Below are positions 17,844 through 23,795 of a stretch of DNA of 64,000 bases, in pieces. The notes beneath the pieces were generated by a model. It did not search any database and was not told the DNA's origin. It worked only from the letters and a program-made list of their open reading frames with translations. The DNA comes from Phocoenobacter uteri (GTDB taxonomy: Bacteria > Pseudomonadota > Gammaproteobacteria > Enterobacterales > Pasteurellaceae). Each line of letters begins with the position of its first letter. The stretch's first letter is position 1. The stretch lies in the NCBI RefSeq assembly GCF_900454895.1, contig NZ_UGTA01000001.1:372001-436000 (forward strand), given 5' to 3'. Both the position numbers and the translations under genes were made by a program.

Positions 17844-19046
17844 ATGAATAAATTTGAAAATTATAAAAACCGAATCTTACTCAGCGTAACAGGTATGTCG
17901 CCAGCAGTGGTAACAGAAACTCTTTATGCCTTAGTGACAGAGAAAAATTTTATTCCAACAGAAATTAAAGTGATTACGACTCAGCAAGGAAAAAATAAAT
18001 TACTTGAATCTCTTTTAGGAATTGTTGGCGGACGTAAAGAAAAAGAAGGTGCATTGAGTAAATTTATCAAAGATTATGGCGAGCAATATAATTTTGATCA
18101 TCTCCATTTTGACGAAGATTCCATTATAGTGATTGAAGATCAAAGTGGTCAAAAATTGGGGGATATTCGCAGTGAGGACGAAAATACCCTTGCCTCTGAT
18201 CAAATTGTTAGCCTTGTGGGGAATTTATGCCAAAATGAAGAAACTGCATTGCACGTTTCTATTGCAGGCGGACGCAAAACAATGGGATTTTTTCTTGGCT
18301 ATGCTCTTTCTTTATATGGACGTGAACAGGATAGCTTATCACACGTTTTAGTTGATGAAATCTTTGAAAATGTCCCTGATTTTTACTACCCAACACCAAT
18401 GAGCTATAAAATCAATGATCGTAATGGTCGAGAAATTGACGCAAAAAATGCTAAAGTAATGTTAGCTGAAATTCCTTGGGTGCGTTTAGGTTTGGGCGTA
18501 CCTAATGATCTTAAAGAAAATAAAATCACTTATAGTGAATCAGTTGCCAAGGCACAAGCGTTATTAAAAGACCCAAGTTTAACTTTTATTAATGGAAAAG
18601 ATGGACTAGATAACAGATTAGTAAAATTTGGCGATAAAGAAATTAAACTTGCACCACGGGGATATACTTTATTACTTAGTTTGGTAATCTCTAAAATACA
18701 AGGTTTTAAATACGCAACTGATTTTCGCTCAGAAAAAAAAGTTATAGAAATCTATTTAAAAATTTATAGTTATATAAAAAATGATGATGCAATGGAAGCA
18801 CGTCTTATTCCTAAACCTAAGGATAAGAATTCTGAGCCACCACCTAATGATTTGATTAAAGTTTTATCTGAATCACGAGAGGATATTCGGAGAAAATTAA
18901 TAAATACATTCTCTATGTCAAAAAATGCAAAAAGCCCTTATTTACCTTCATCTTCAATGGGGGTTTGGGATTTGTTTATTGATTTAGAAAATATAGATAT
19001 TTCACAAATCAAACATCGATTATCAGAGATAGGGATTTCCTTATAA
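17844..19046 (+). CDS. CRISPR-associated CARF protein, NE0113/TIGR02584 family (Csm6-type name), possible winged helix
   Basis: 400 residues. The N-terminal NRILLSVTGMSPAVVTETLYALV and the HVSIAGGRKTMGFFLGYALSLYGR block are typical of the NE0113 CARF family found with type III systems; some databases name it ring nuclease Csm6. No R-x4-6-H HEPN motif is visible in the C-terminal half. Instead, KEIKLAPRGYTLLLSLVI resembles the start of an OmpR-type winged helix, followed by SREDIRRKLINTF. It may be a cyclic-oligoadenylate-responsive regulator or ring nuclease rather than an RNase. It starts 12 bases after the CARF-HEPN gene. The winged-helix suggestion is inference from pattern only. Confidence 0.8.
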   Translation: MNKFENYKNRILLSVTGMSPAVVTETLYALVTEKNFIPTEIKVITTQQGKNKLLESLLGIVGGRKEKEGALSKFIKDYGEQYNFDHLHFDEDSIIVIEDQSGQKLGDIRSEDENTLASDQIVSLVGNLCQNEETALHVSIAGGRKTMGFFLGYALSLYGREQDSLSHVLVDEIFENVPDFYYPTPMSYKINDRNGREIDAKNAKVMLAEIPWVRLGLGVPNDLKENKITYSESVAKAQALLKDPSLTFINGKDGLDNRLVKFGDKEIKLAPRGYTLLLSLVISKIQGFKYATDFRSEKKVIEIYLKIYSYIKNDDAMEARLIPKPKDKNSEPPPNDLIKVLSESREDIRRKLINTFSMSKNAKSPYLPSSSMGVWDLFIDLENIDISQIKHRLSEIGISL

Positions 19047-19090
19047 CACGTTATATTACCTATTTTTAGCCTAGGAATTTTTGCTAAAAA

Positions 19091-19252
19091 TAGGTAAAAT
19101 ATGACCGCTTTCTATTGCAGGGATAATAAATTTAAAATGAGAATCTTTGTTTATTTATTGAACAAACAAATGGTTAAGTCTGCGATGTATTCAAAAAGTT
19201 GGAAACTCTGTTTTGAAACCCTTGCGGCACAAGGCTTTGAGGTGCCCCCGCA
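19091..19252 (+). promoter_or_regulatory. CRISPR leader of array 1
   Basis: About 160 bases directly before the first repeat. It is closely similar to 23635-23795 before array 2; the shared block includes ATGGTTAAGTCTGCGATG and the 3' edge CACAAGGCTTTGAGGT. An uptake-signal core (GACCGCTT) is near its 5' edge in both. It should contain the array promoter and the sequence recognised by Cas1-Cas2. Confidence 0.85.
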
Positions 19253-20068
19253 GTAGAAATACACGCCCTGTTTCAAAGGGATTAAGACGATAACCAAGTA
19301 GGAATCTACGCAAATAGATTTCGTAGAAATACACGCCCTGTTTCAAAGGGATTAAGACCATGACGATTTTCTGTTATTGCAACTTTATCTCCTGTAGAAA
19401 TACACGCCCTGTTTCAAAGGGATTAAGACGCGTACAATGGCTGCACGCCGTTCACTTTCAATGTAGAAATACACGCCCTGTTTCAAAGGGATTAAGACAA
19501 TTCCAGATTCTTTTAGGATACGACCTACGTTTTCGTAGAAATACACGCCCTGTTTCAAAGGGATTAAGACTTGGGTTCCTGATAAAATGTCTTTTATTAT
19601 TTAAGTAGAAATACACGCCCTGTTTCAAAGGGATTAAGACATTTTTTGGTCACTGGTTAAGTAACCTTCATTATCAGTAGAAATACACGCCCTGTTTCAA
19701 AGGGATTAAGACCATTTCATCTAACGGTTTATCTTTCATCACACTAAGGTAGAAATACACGCCCTGTTTCAAAGGGATTAAGACTTAATTTGTTCGGACC
19801 GCATTTGCGATGATGTGATGTAGAAATACACGCCCTGTTTCAAAGGGATTAAGACACATCATCAAGCTCTGTTGCTAATTTAAGTGCTTTTGTAGAAATA
19901 CACGCCCTGTTTCAAAGGGATTAAGACGAATCTTTTTGAGCCTGGTTTAGTTCATGTTGAGTAGAAATACACGCCCTGTTTCAAAGGGATTAAGACAAGG
20001 ATACATTTCTCAAACCTTTGTTTTTTGGTTGGGTAGAAATACACGCCCTGTTTCAAAGGGATTACTAA
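19253..20068 (+). CRISPR. CRISPR array 1, 12 repeats and 11 spacers
   Basis: 36-bp repeat starting GTAGAAATACACGCCCTG and ending AAAGGGATTAAGAC, at 19253, 19323, 19394, 19463, 19535, 19605, 19677, 19749, 19820, 19892, 19961 and 20033. Spacers are 33-36 bp and all different. The last repeat is degenerate at its 3' end (ATTACTAA for ATTAAGAC), so the leader end is on the left and transcription is on the plus strand. CCCT...AGGG can form a short hairpin. The expected 8-nt crRNA handle is ATTAAGAC. Confidence 0.98.
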
Positions 20069-20185
20069 GAGGGATTAAAAGGATAGAATACAGCTATTTT
20101 GGTATGTTTATAATCTAGAAATATAATTTTTCTTTTTATTTATCATGATTGAATAACCTCTTATCCAATTTTATTCCCTCAATAA

Positions 20186-20197
20186 TACAAATTTGTA
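20186..20197. promoter_or_regulatory. Palindromic box, distal site before tiny-ORF array
   Basis: Exact TACAAATTTGTA, the same 12 bases as before csm1 and csx16. TATACT starts at 20225. Confidence 0.55.
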
Positions 20198-20284
20198 ATT
20201 TACTCCACTAAATCTAATTTTCTTTATACTTTTTTATATCAAAACAACGAAGAAAAATTGAGTATTTTCCAGTTTGTTAATTCT

Positions 20285-20296
20285 TACAAATTTGCA
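20285..20296. promoter_or_regulatory. Palindromic box variant, proximal site before tiny-ORF array
   Basis: TACAAATTTGCA, 11 of 12 matches to the box. TATACT starts at 20324, 33.5 bp from the centre. The 38-residue membrane peptide begins at 20357. Confidence 0.45.
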
Positions 20297-20356
20297 AAAA
20301 AATCTGACTGCTTTGTATAACGATATACTTATTACATCAACAGATAGGAGTAAACA

Positions 20357-20473
20357 ATGAACATAGACATTTTAAATAAATTAGAAGGTAAAGATTTGGT
20401 GATTAGTATTGGTATTTTAGCAATTGTTACTTTAATTAAAGTGGCTTATTCGGAAGAGAATACAAATTTGTGA
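20357..20473 (+). CDS. 38-residue single-pass membrane peptide heading the tiny-ORF array
   Basis: I do not recognise this peptide. It starts MNIDILNKLEGKDLVISIG, with one hydrophobic segment at about residues 16-31 (VISIGILAIVTLIKVA) flanked by charged residues, and ends SEENTNL. It could be a short inner-membrane peptide. The start is supported by SD ATAGGAG with 6-base spacing. It lies 288 bp after CRISPR array 1 and 62 bp before the first 24-residue peptide gene, on the same strand. Its last codons overlap another copy of the palindromic box (TACAAATTTGTG, 20461). It may be a holin-like, toxin-like or anchoring peptide; no homology claim is made. Confidence 0.6.
   Translation: MNIDILNKLEGKDLVISIGILAIVTLIKVAYSEENTNL
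20461..20472. promoter_or_regulatory. Palindromic box variant before first 24-residue peptide gene
   Basis: TACAAATTTGTG, 11 of 12 matches. TATTAT starts at 20501, 34.5 bp from the box centre. The first unit begins at 20536. Confidence 0.4.
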
Positions 20474-20535
20474 AAACCGATCTAACTCAATGATTTTCAG
20501 TATTATCTTAGAACAAAATAAATAGGGATAGATGT

Positions 20536-20610
20536 ATGTTTGAAAAAATTTTAGTAATTGTGGCAACAGAAGTAGTAAAAAAAGTACTTGAAGAATTGGA
20601 TGAGGAATAA
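20536..20610 (+). CDS. Peptide A copy 1 (24 aa, amphipathic, unrecognised)
   Basis: Begins MFEKILVIVATEVV and ends in the acidic EELDEE. Hydrophobic residues at 2, 5-9, 13, 14, 17, 18 and 21 fit an amphipathic helix without a signal sequence. Copy 1 differs from the others by Lys4 instead of Gln4 and by its upstream sequence (AGGGATAGATGT rather than AAAGGGGTTAAAG). It aligns without gaps with peptide C (I5, L6, E12, V13, K16, V17, E19 and D22 identical), so A and C are paralogous. Function is unknown. Architecture resembles leaderless amphipathic peptides such as phenol-soluble modulins; that is analogy only. Confidence 0.7.
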   Translation: MFEKILVIVATEVVKKVLEELDEE

Positions 20611-20620
20611 GGAGAAAGGT

Positions 20621-20683
20621 ATGTTTGAGCTAGTGAGTAAGGCAATAGAAGTTGTAATTATTTTTAAGAAAGATAAAGATTAA
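20621..20683 (+). CDS. Peptide B copy 1 (20 aa, unrecognised)
   Basis: Sequence MFELVSKAIEVVIIFKKDKD: a hydrophobic core (VVIIF) and a charged C terminus. It shares MFE and EVV with peptide A and can be aligned to it with a two-residue gap, so it is probably a third paralogue. SD GGAGAAAGG is 5-6 bases before the ATG. It is followed 9 bases later by peptide C. Confidence 0.7.
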   Translation: MFELVSKAIEVVIIFKKDKD

Positions 20684-20692
20684 GGAGAAAAG

Positions 20693-20761
20693 ATGTTAGA
20701 TGAAATTTTAAAAGTGATTATTGAAGAAGTGCTTGAAAAAGTGAAAGAAAAAAGAGATTAG
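20693..20761 (+). CDS. Peptide C copy 1 (22 aa, coiled-coil-like, unrecognised)
   Basis: Begins MLDEILKVIIEEVLEK and ends KEKRD. Leu/Ile/Val recur with 3-4 spacing (L2, I5, L6, I9, V13, L14, V17), a strong amphipathic helix that could dimerise or bind a membrane surface. It is homologous to peptide A. SD AAGGAG is upstream. Confidence 0.7.
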   Translation: MLDEILKVIIEEVLEKVKEKRD

Positions 20762-20779
20762 AAATTAAAGGGGTTAAAG

Positions 20780-20854
20780 ATGTTTGAACAAATTTTAGTA
20801 ATTGTGGCGACAGAAGTAGTAAAAAAGGTTCTTGAAGAATTGGATGAGGAGTAA
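20780..20854 (+). CDS. Peptide A copy 2 (24 aa)
   Basis: Begins MFEQILVIVATEVV. It differs from copy 3 only by synonymous changes (AAG GTT for AAA GTA). SD AAAGGGG. Confidence 0.7.
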   Translation: MFEQILVIVATEVVKKVLEELDEE

Positions 20855-20864
20855 GGAGAAAGGT

Positions 20865-20927
20865 ATGTTTGAGCTAGTGAGTAAGGCAATAGAAGTTGTA
20901 ATTATTTTTAAGAAAGATAAAGATTAA
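20865..20927 (+). CDS. Peptide B copy 2 (20 aa)
   Basis: Identical to copy 1 in sequence and spacing. Confidence 0.7.
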   Translation: MFELVSKAIEVVIIFKKDKD

Positions 20928-20936
20928 GGAGAAAAG

Positions 20937-21005
20937 ATGTTAGATGAAATTTTAAAAGTGATTATTGAAGAAGTGCTTGAAAAAGTGAAAGAAAAAAGAG
21001 ATTAG
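20937..21005 (+). CDS. Peptide C copy 2 (22 aa)
   Basis: Identical to copy 1 in sequence and spacing. Confidence 0.7.
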   Translation: MLDEILKVIIEEVLEKVKEKRD

Positions 21006-21023
21006 AAATTAAAGGGGTTAAAG

Positions 21024-21098
21024 ATGTTTGAACAAATTTTAGTAATTGTGGCGACAGAAGTAGTAAAAAAAGTACTTGAAGAATTGGATGAGGAGTAA
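21024..21098 (+). CDS. Peptide A copy 3 (24 aa)
   Basis: Gln4 form with AAA GTA codons and a GAG last codon. Confidence 0.7.
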   Translation: MFEQILVIVATEVVKKVLEELDEE

Positions 21099-21108
21099 GG
21101 AGAAAGGT

Positions 21109-21171
21109 ATGTTTGAGCTAGTGAGTAAGGCAATAGAAGTTGTAATTATTTTTAAGAAAGATAAAGATTAA
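21109..21171 (+). CDS. Peptide B copy 3 (20 aa)
   Basis: Identical to copy 1. Confidence 0.7.
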   Translation: MFELVSKAIEVVIIFKKDKD

Positions 21172-21180
21172 GGAGAAAAG

Positions 21181-21249
21181 ATGTTAGATGAAATTTTAAA
21201 AGTGATTATTGAAGAAGTGCTTGAAAAAGTGAAAGAAAAAAGAGATTAG
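21181..21249 (+). CDS. Peptide C copy 3 (22 aa)
   Basis: Identical to copy 1. Confidence 0.7.
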   Translation: MLDEILKVIIEEVLEKVKEKRD

Positions 21250-21267
21250 AAATTAAAGGGGTTAAAG

Positions 21268-21342
21268 ATGTTTGAACAAATTTTAGTAATTGTGGCGACA
21301 GAAGTAGTAAAAAAAGTACTTGAAGAATTGGATGAGGAATAA
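21268..21342 (+). CDS. Peptide A copy 4 (24 aa)
   Basis: Gln4 form with AAA GTA codons and a GAA last codon, a synonymous mosaic of copies 1 and 3. Confidence 0.7.
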   Translation: MFEQILVIVATEVVKKVLEELDEE

Positions 21343-21352
21343 GGAGAAAGGT

Positions 21353-21415
21353 ATGTTTGAGCTAGTGAGTAAGGCAATAGAAGTTGTAATTATTTTTAAG
21401 AAAGATAAAGATTAA
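21353..21415 (+). CDS. Peptide B copy 4 (20 aa)
   Basis: Identical to copy 1. Confidence 0.7.
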   Translation: MFELVSKAIEVVIIFKKDKD

Positions 21416-21424
21416 GGAGAAAAG

Positions 21425-21493
21425 ATGTTAGATGAAATTTTAAAAGTGATTATTGAAGAAGTGCTTGAAAAAGTGAAAGAAAAAAGAGATTAG
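21425..21493 (+). CDS. Peptide C copy 4 (22 aa)
   Basis: Identical to copy 1. Confidence 0.7.
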   Translation: MLDEILKVIIEEVLEKVKEKRD

Positions 21494-21511
21494 AAATTAA
21501 AGGGGTTAAAG

Positions 21512-21586
21512 ATGTTTGAACAAATTTTAGTAATTGTGGCGACAGAAGTAGTAAAAAAGGTTCTTGAAGAATTGGATGAGGAGTAA
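21512..21586 (+). CDS. Peptide A copy 5 (24 aa)
   Basis: Same bases as copy 2 (AAG GTT codons, GAG last codon). Confidence 0.7.
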   Translation: MFEQILVIVATEVVKKVLEELDEE

Positions 21587-21596
21587 GGAGAAAGGT

Positions 21597-21659
21597 ATGT
21601 TTGAGCTAGTGAGTAAGGCAATAGAAGTTGTAATTATTTTTAAGAAAGATAAAGATTAA
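21597..21659 (+). CDS. Peptide B copy 5 (20 aa)
   Basis: Identical to copy 1. Confidence 0.7.
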   Translation: MFELVSKAIEVVIIFKKDKD

Positions 21660-21668
21660 GGAGAAAAG

Positions 21669-21737
21669 ATGTTAGATGAAATTTTAAAAGTGATTATTGA
21701 AGAAGTGCTTGAAAAAGTGAAAGAAAAAAGAGATTAG
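21669..21737 (+). CDS. Peptide C copy 5 (22 aa)
   Basis: Identical to copy 1; the last full-length C. Confidence 0.7.
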   Translation: MLDEILKVIIEEVLEKVKEKRD

Positions 21738-21755
21738 AAATTAAAGGGGTTAAAG

Positions 21756-21830
21756 ATGTTTGAACAAATTTTAGTAATTGTGGCGACAGAAGTAGTAAAA
21801 AAGGTTCTTGAAGAATTGGATGAGGAGTAA
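21756..21830 (+). CDS. Peptide A copy 6 (24 aa)
   Basis: Same bases as copies 2 and 5. Confidence 0.7.
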   Translation: MFEQILVIVATEVVKKVLEELDEE

Positions 21831-21840
21831 GGAGAAAGGT

Positions 21841-21903
21841 ATGTTTGAGCTAGTGAGTAAGGCAATAGAAGTTGTAATTATTTTTAAGAAAGATAAAGAT
21901 TAA
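21841..21903 (+). CDS. Peptide B copy 6 (20 aa)
   Basis: Identical to copy 1. Confidence 0.7.
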   Translation: MFELVSKAIEVVIIFKKDKD

Positions 21904-21912
21904 GGAGAAAAA

Positions 21913-21942
21913 ATGTTGGATGAAATTTTAAAAGAGAAGTAG
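21913..21942 (+). pseudogene. Peptide C copy 6, shortened to 9 residues
   Basis: Reads MLDEILKEK then stop. It keeps the first seven residues of C (with a synonymous TTG at codon 2) and has lost the middle of the helix by a deletion of roughly 36-39 bases. It marks the downstream edge of the array and is probably non-functional. Confidence 0.6.
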
Positions 21943-21970
21943 AAAGATGTTAATAATTAATTGAGTATGA

Positions 21971-22261
21971 GTGATTATGCAAGTATCAAGATTACGCTAT
22001 CTTATCGCCTATGATGTTTGCGATCCTAAGCGATTATATAAAGTACATAAAAAAGTCGAGGCTTACGCTATTGGCGGGCAAAAATCATTTTATGAATGTT
22101 GGTTAACAAAAAATGAATTAAACCAATTTAAAAAAGAATTGATAGACTTGCTAGAATTAGGTGAAGATCGCATTTTTATTTTTCAAATTCCACCTAATAC
22201 AGAGCCTCAGTTATTTGGAAAAGCAAAATTGCAGCCTATTTCCCCTTTTTTAATTATATAG
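21971..22261 (+). CDS. cas2: CRISPR-associated endonuclease Cas2, first copy
   Basis: 96 residues from GTG at 21971; an ATG two codons later (21977) is an alternative start. The ferredoxin-like Cas2 core is seen in RYLIAYDVCDPKRLYKVHKKVEAYAIGGQKSFYECWL, with the conserved strand-1 aspartate, and in DRIFIFQIPP. Cas2 dimers bridge Cas1 dimers in the spacer-integration complex. It lies 10 bases upstream of cas1, directly after the tiny-ORF array. It is clearly different in sequence from the second cas2 at 23341. Confidence 0.9.
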   Translation: MIMQVSRLRYLIAYDVCDPKRLYKVHKKVEAYAIGGQKSFYECWLTKNELNQFKKELIDLLELGEDRIFIFQIPPNTEPQLFGKAKLQPISPFLII

Positions 22262-22270
22262 AGAGGATTT

Positions 22271-23326
22271 ATGTCTAGTTTATATATTGATCGAAAAGGT
22301 ACAGAATTAAAATTAAATGGAGAGGTTTTAATTTTCTATGAAAATGGTGAAAGAATCGGTACTGTTCCACTAGCACCAATAGAACGCATTTATTTGAAAG
22401 GCGATGTGACCTTACAAGCATCATTACTTGCAACATTAGGAAAAAATGGTATTGGAATTATTAGCTTATCAGGTCGAAAAAATACGCCAACCTTATTTTT
22501 ACCTCAACCTCATAATGATGCTTATCGTCGTTTAGCACAGTATGAACTTTCACATAATGAAAATTTCTGTCTTGCTTTTGCAAAAAAACTCATTCTGCTT
22601 AAATTGTCAGTACAGAAAGATTGGTTATGGCAAGCATCTAATGCTAGACAAGATAAAAAATCTCAATTAGAACCCAAAGTAAAAGAATTAGATGATTTGA
22701 TTCATAGGATTGAGCAACAGAAAAATTTAGCCTCTTTAAGAGGGCTAGAAGGTCGAGCGGCTGCTGTTTATTTTTCTGCGCTAAGTTTATATTTGCCGAG
22801 TTCATTACGTTTTAAGGGTAGAAATCGTCGTCCTCCTAAAGATCCTTTTAATGCGGTTTTATCACTAAGCTATACCCTATTACACAGTGAAGCCGTATTA
22901 ACAACTTATGGAGCAGGATTAGATCCTTATATTGGTTTTTATCATGTTCTAGATTTTGGGAGAGAGTCTCTGGCTTGTGATTTAATAGAGCCGATACGTC
23001 CTTTGATTGATAATTGGATAATAGGATTATTTCGTACAAAAGAATTAAGAGAAGAATATTTTTCAACAACATCATCAGGCTGTATGTTAGGGAAAACTGG
23101 GAGAATTAACTTTTATAAAGCTTATGAACAACAAGTGGCAAATTGGCGAAAAATACTAACAGAAAACTGTCGAGATATTATCAATTTATTCAACATGCCA
23201 AAATATAAAGAAATGGACTATATTCACTCACATAAACAAATTACAGAAATAGAATGGCAAACCTTATTAGACCACTATTATTTTAATCAAAAAATAATGA
23301 TCCAAGATATTGAGTTTTATTTTTAA
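22271..23326 (+). CDS. cas1: CRISPR-associated endonuclease Cas1
   Basis: 351 residues. The N-terminal beta domain has SLYIDRKGTELKLNG and ERIYLKGDVTLQASLL. The C-terminal helical catalytic domain has LRGLEGRAAAVYFSAL (first metal-binding Glu), GFYHVLDFGRESLACDLIEPIRP (His and the acidic residue), all expected positions present. It is the integrase that inserts new spacers at the leader end. SD AGAGGA. It is followed 14 bases later by the second cas2. Confidence 0.95.
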   Translation: MSSLYIDRKGTELKLNGEVLIFYENGERIGTVPLAPIERIYLKGDVTLQASLLATLGKNGIGIISLSGRKNTPTLFLPQPHNDAYRRLAQYELSHNENFCLAFAKKLILLKLSVQKDWLWQASNARQDKKSQLEPKVKELDDLIHRIEQQKNLASLRGLEGRAAAVYFSALSLYLPSSLRFKGRNRRPPKDPFNAVLSLSYTLLHSEAVLTTYGAGLDPYIGFYHVLDFGRESLACDLIEPIRPLIDNWIIGLFRTKELREEYFSTTSSGCMLGKTGRINFYKAYEQQVANWRKILTENCRDIINLFNMPKYKEMDYIHSHKQITEIEWQTLLDHYYFNQKIMIQDIEFYF

Positions 23327-23340
23327 TGTTATGAGACAAA

Positions 23341-23631
23341 ATGAAAAAATATTTAATTGGTTATGATATTTCCAATGAAAAACGTTTACAGCGAATTTAT
23401 CGGAAAATGTTAAAATATGCGACCCCAATACAATACAGTGTTTTTATTTTTGAAGGATCGGATACCCACTTACAAAAGTGTATTAACGATATTTTAATAA
23501 TTCTTCACGAAAAAGAAGATGATCTACGTATTTACCCTTTACCAATGCGAGGATTGCAATGGCAAATTGGTAAACCAACATTTCCTGAGGGAATTATTTG
23601 GACGGGCTTACCGAGTGGATTTATTGGTTAA
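23341..23631 (+). CDS. cas2: CRISPR-associated endonuclease Cas2, second copy
   Basis: 96 residues. KYLIGYDISNEKRLQRIYRKMLKYATPIQYSVFIFEG is a canonical Cas2 start with the strand-1 Asp; the second half contains DDLRIYPLPMRGLQWQIGKP. It closes the adaptation unit cas2-cas1-cas2. It is more typical of Cas2 than the first copy. The leader of array 2 begins right after its stop. Confidence 0.93.
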   Translation: MKKYLIGYDISNEKRLQRIYRKMLKYATPIQYSVFIFEGSDTHLQKCINDILIILHEKEDDLRIYPLPMRGLQWQIGKPTFPEGIIWTGLPSGFIG

Positions 23632-23634
23632 TTT

Positions 23635-23795
23635 TAGGTAAAATATGACCGCTTTCTACTGTCGGAAGGGGAACTATAAATGAGAAGTTTTGTTTGTTTA
23701 TTGAACAAGTTAATGGTTAAGTCTGCGATGTATTCAAAAAGTTGGAAACGCTATTTTGAAACTCTTGCTGCACAAGGCTTTGAGGTACCCCCACA
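23635..23795 (+). promoter_or_regulatory. CRISPR leader of array 2
   Basis: Near-duplicate of the array 1 leader (19091-19252), including TAGGTAAAATATGACCGCTT at the left edge and a long identical block ATGGTTAAGTCTGCGATG. A few substitutions are seen close to the first repeat. Confidence 0.85.

Larger units (their letters stand above)
20069..20356 (+). promoter_or_regulatory. Probable promoter region of the tiny-ORF array
   Basis: AT-rich, no supported gene. It holds the exact palindrome TACAAATTTGTA (20186-20197) with TATACT at 20225, and a one-mismatch copy TACAAATTTGCA (20285-20296) with TATACT at 20324. In both, the -10-like hexamer begins 33.5 bp from the palindrome centre. A good -35 is missing, as expected for activator-dependent promoters. 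The first ORF starts at 20357 after a clear SD (ATAGGAG). Confidence 0.55.
20536..21942 (+). repeat. Tandem array: six copies of a 244-bp unit, each with three tiny ORFs
   Basis: The start codons of the 24-residue peptide lie at 20536, 20780, 21024, 21268, 21512 and 21756, an exact 244-bp period. Each unit holds peptide A (24 aa), a 10-base gap with GGAGAAAGGT, peptide B (20 aa), a 9-base gap with GGAGAAAAG, peptide C (22 aa), and an 18-base gap with AAAGGGG before the next A. Copies are nearly identical. The sixth C is shortened to 9 residues. The first A has Lys at position 4 where the others have Gln. Every gap provides a Shine-Dalgarno. The array sits between CRISPR array 1 and cas2. It contains no uptake signal and no larger ORF in any frame that I could support. 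Confidence 0.95.

Noticed and set aside
19360..19608. Open frame across CRISPR array 1 with repeated NTRPVSKGLR
   Set aside because: It is translation of CRISPR repeats and spacers, not a gene.
20186..20472. TACAAATTTGTA boxes considered as uptake-signal remnants
   Set aside because: They lack the GCGGT core and are exact palindromes confined to the CRISPR locus.
20536..21942. Tandem array considered as a type I toxin-antitoxin repeat (Ldr/Ibs-like)
   Set aside because: The repeated peptides lack a full membrane-spanning segment, have no visible antisense promoter in the short gaps, and each unit carries three coupled ORFs. Not excluded, but not supported.
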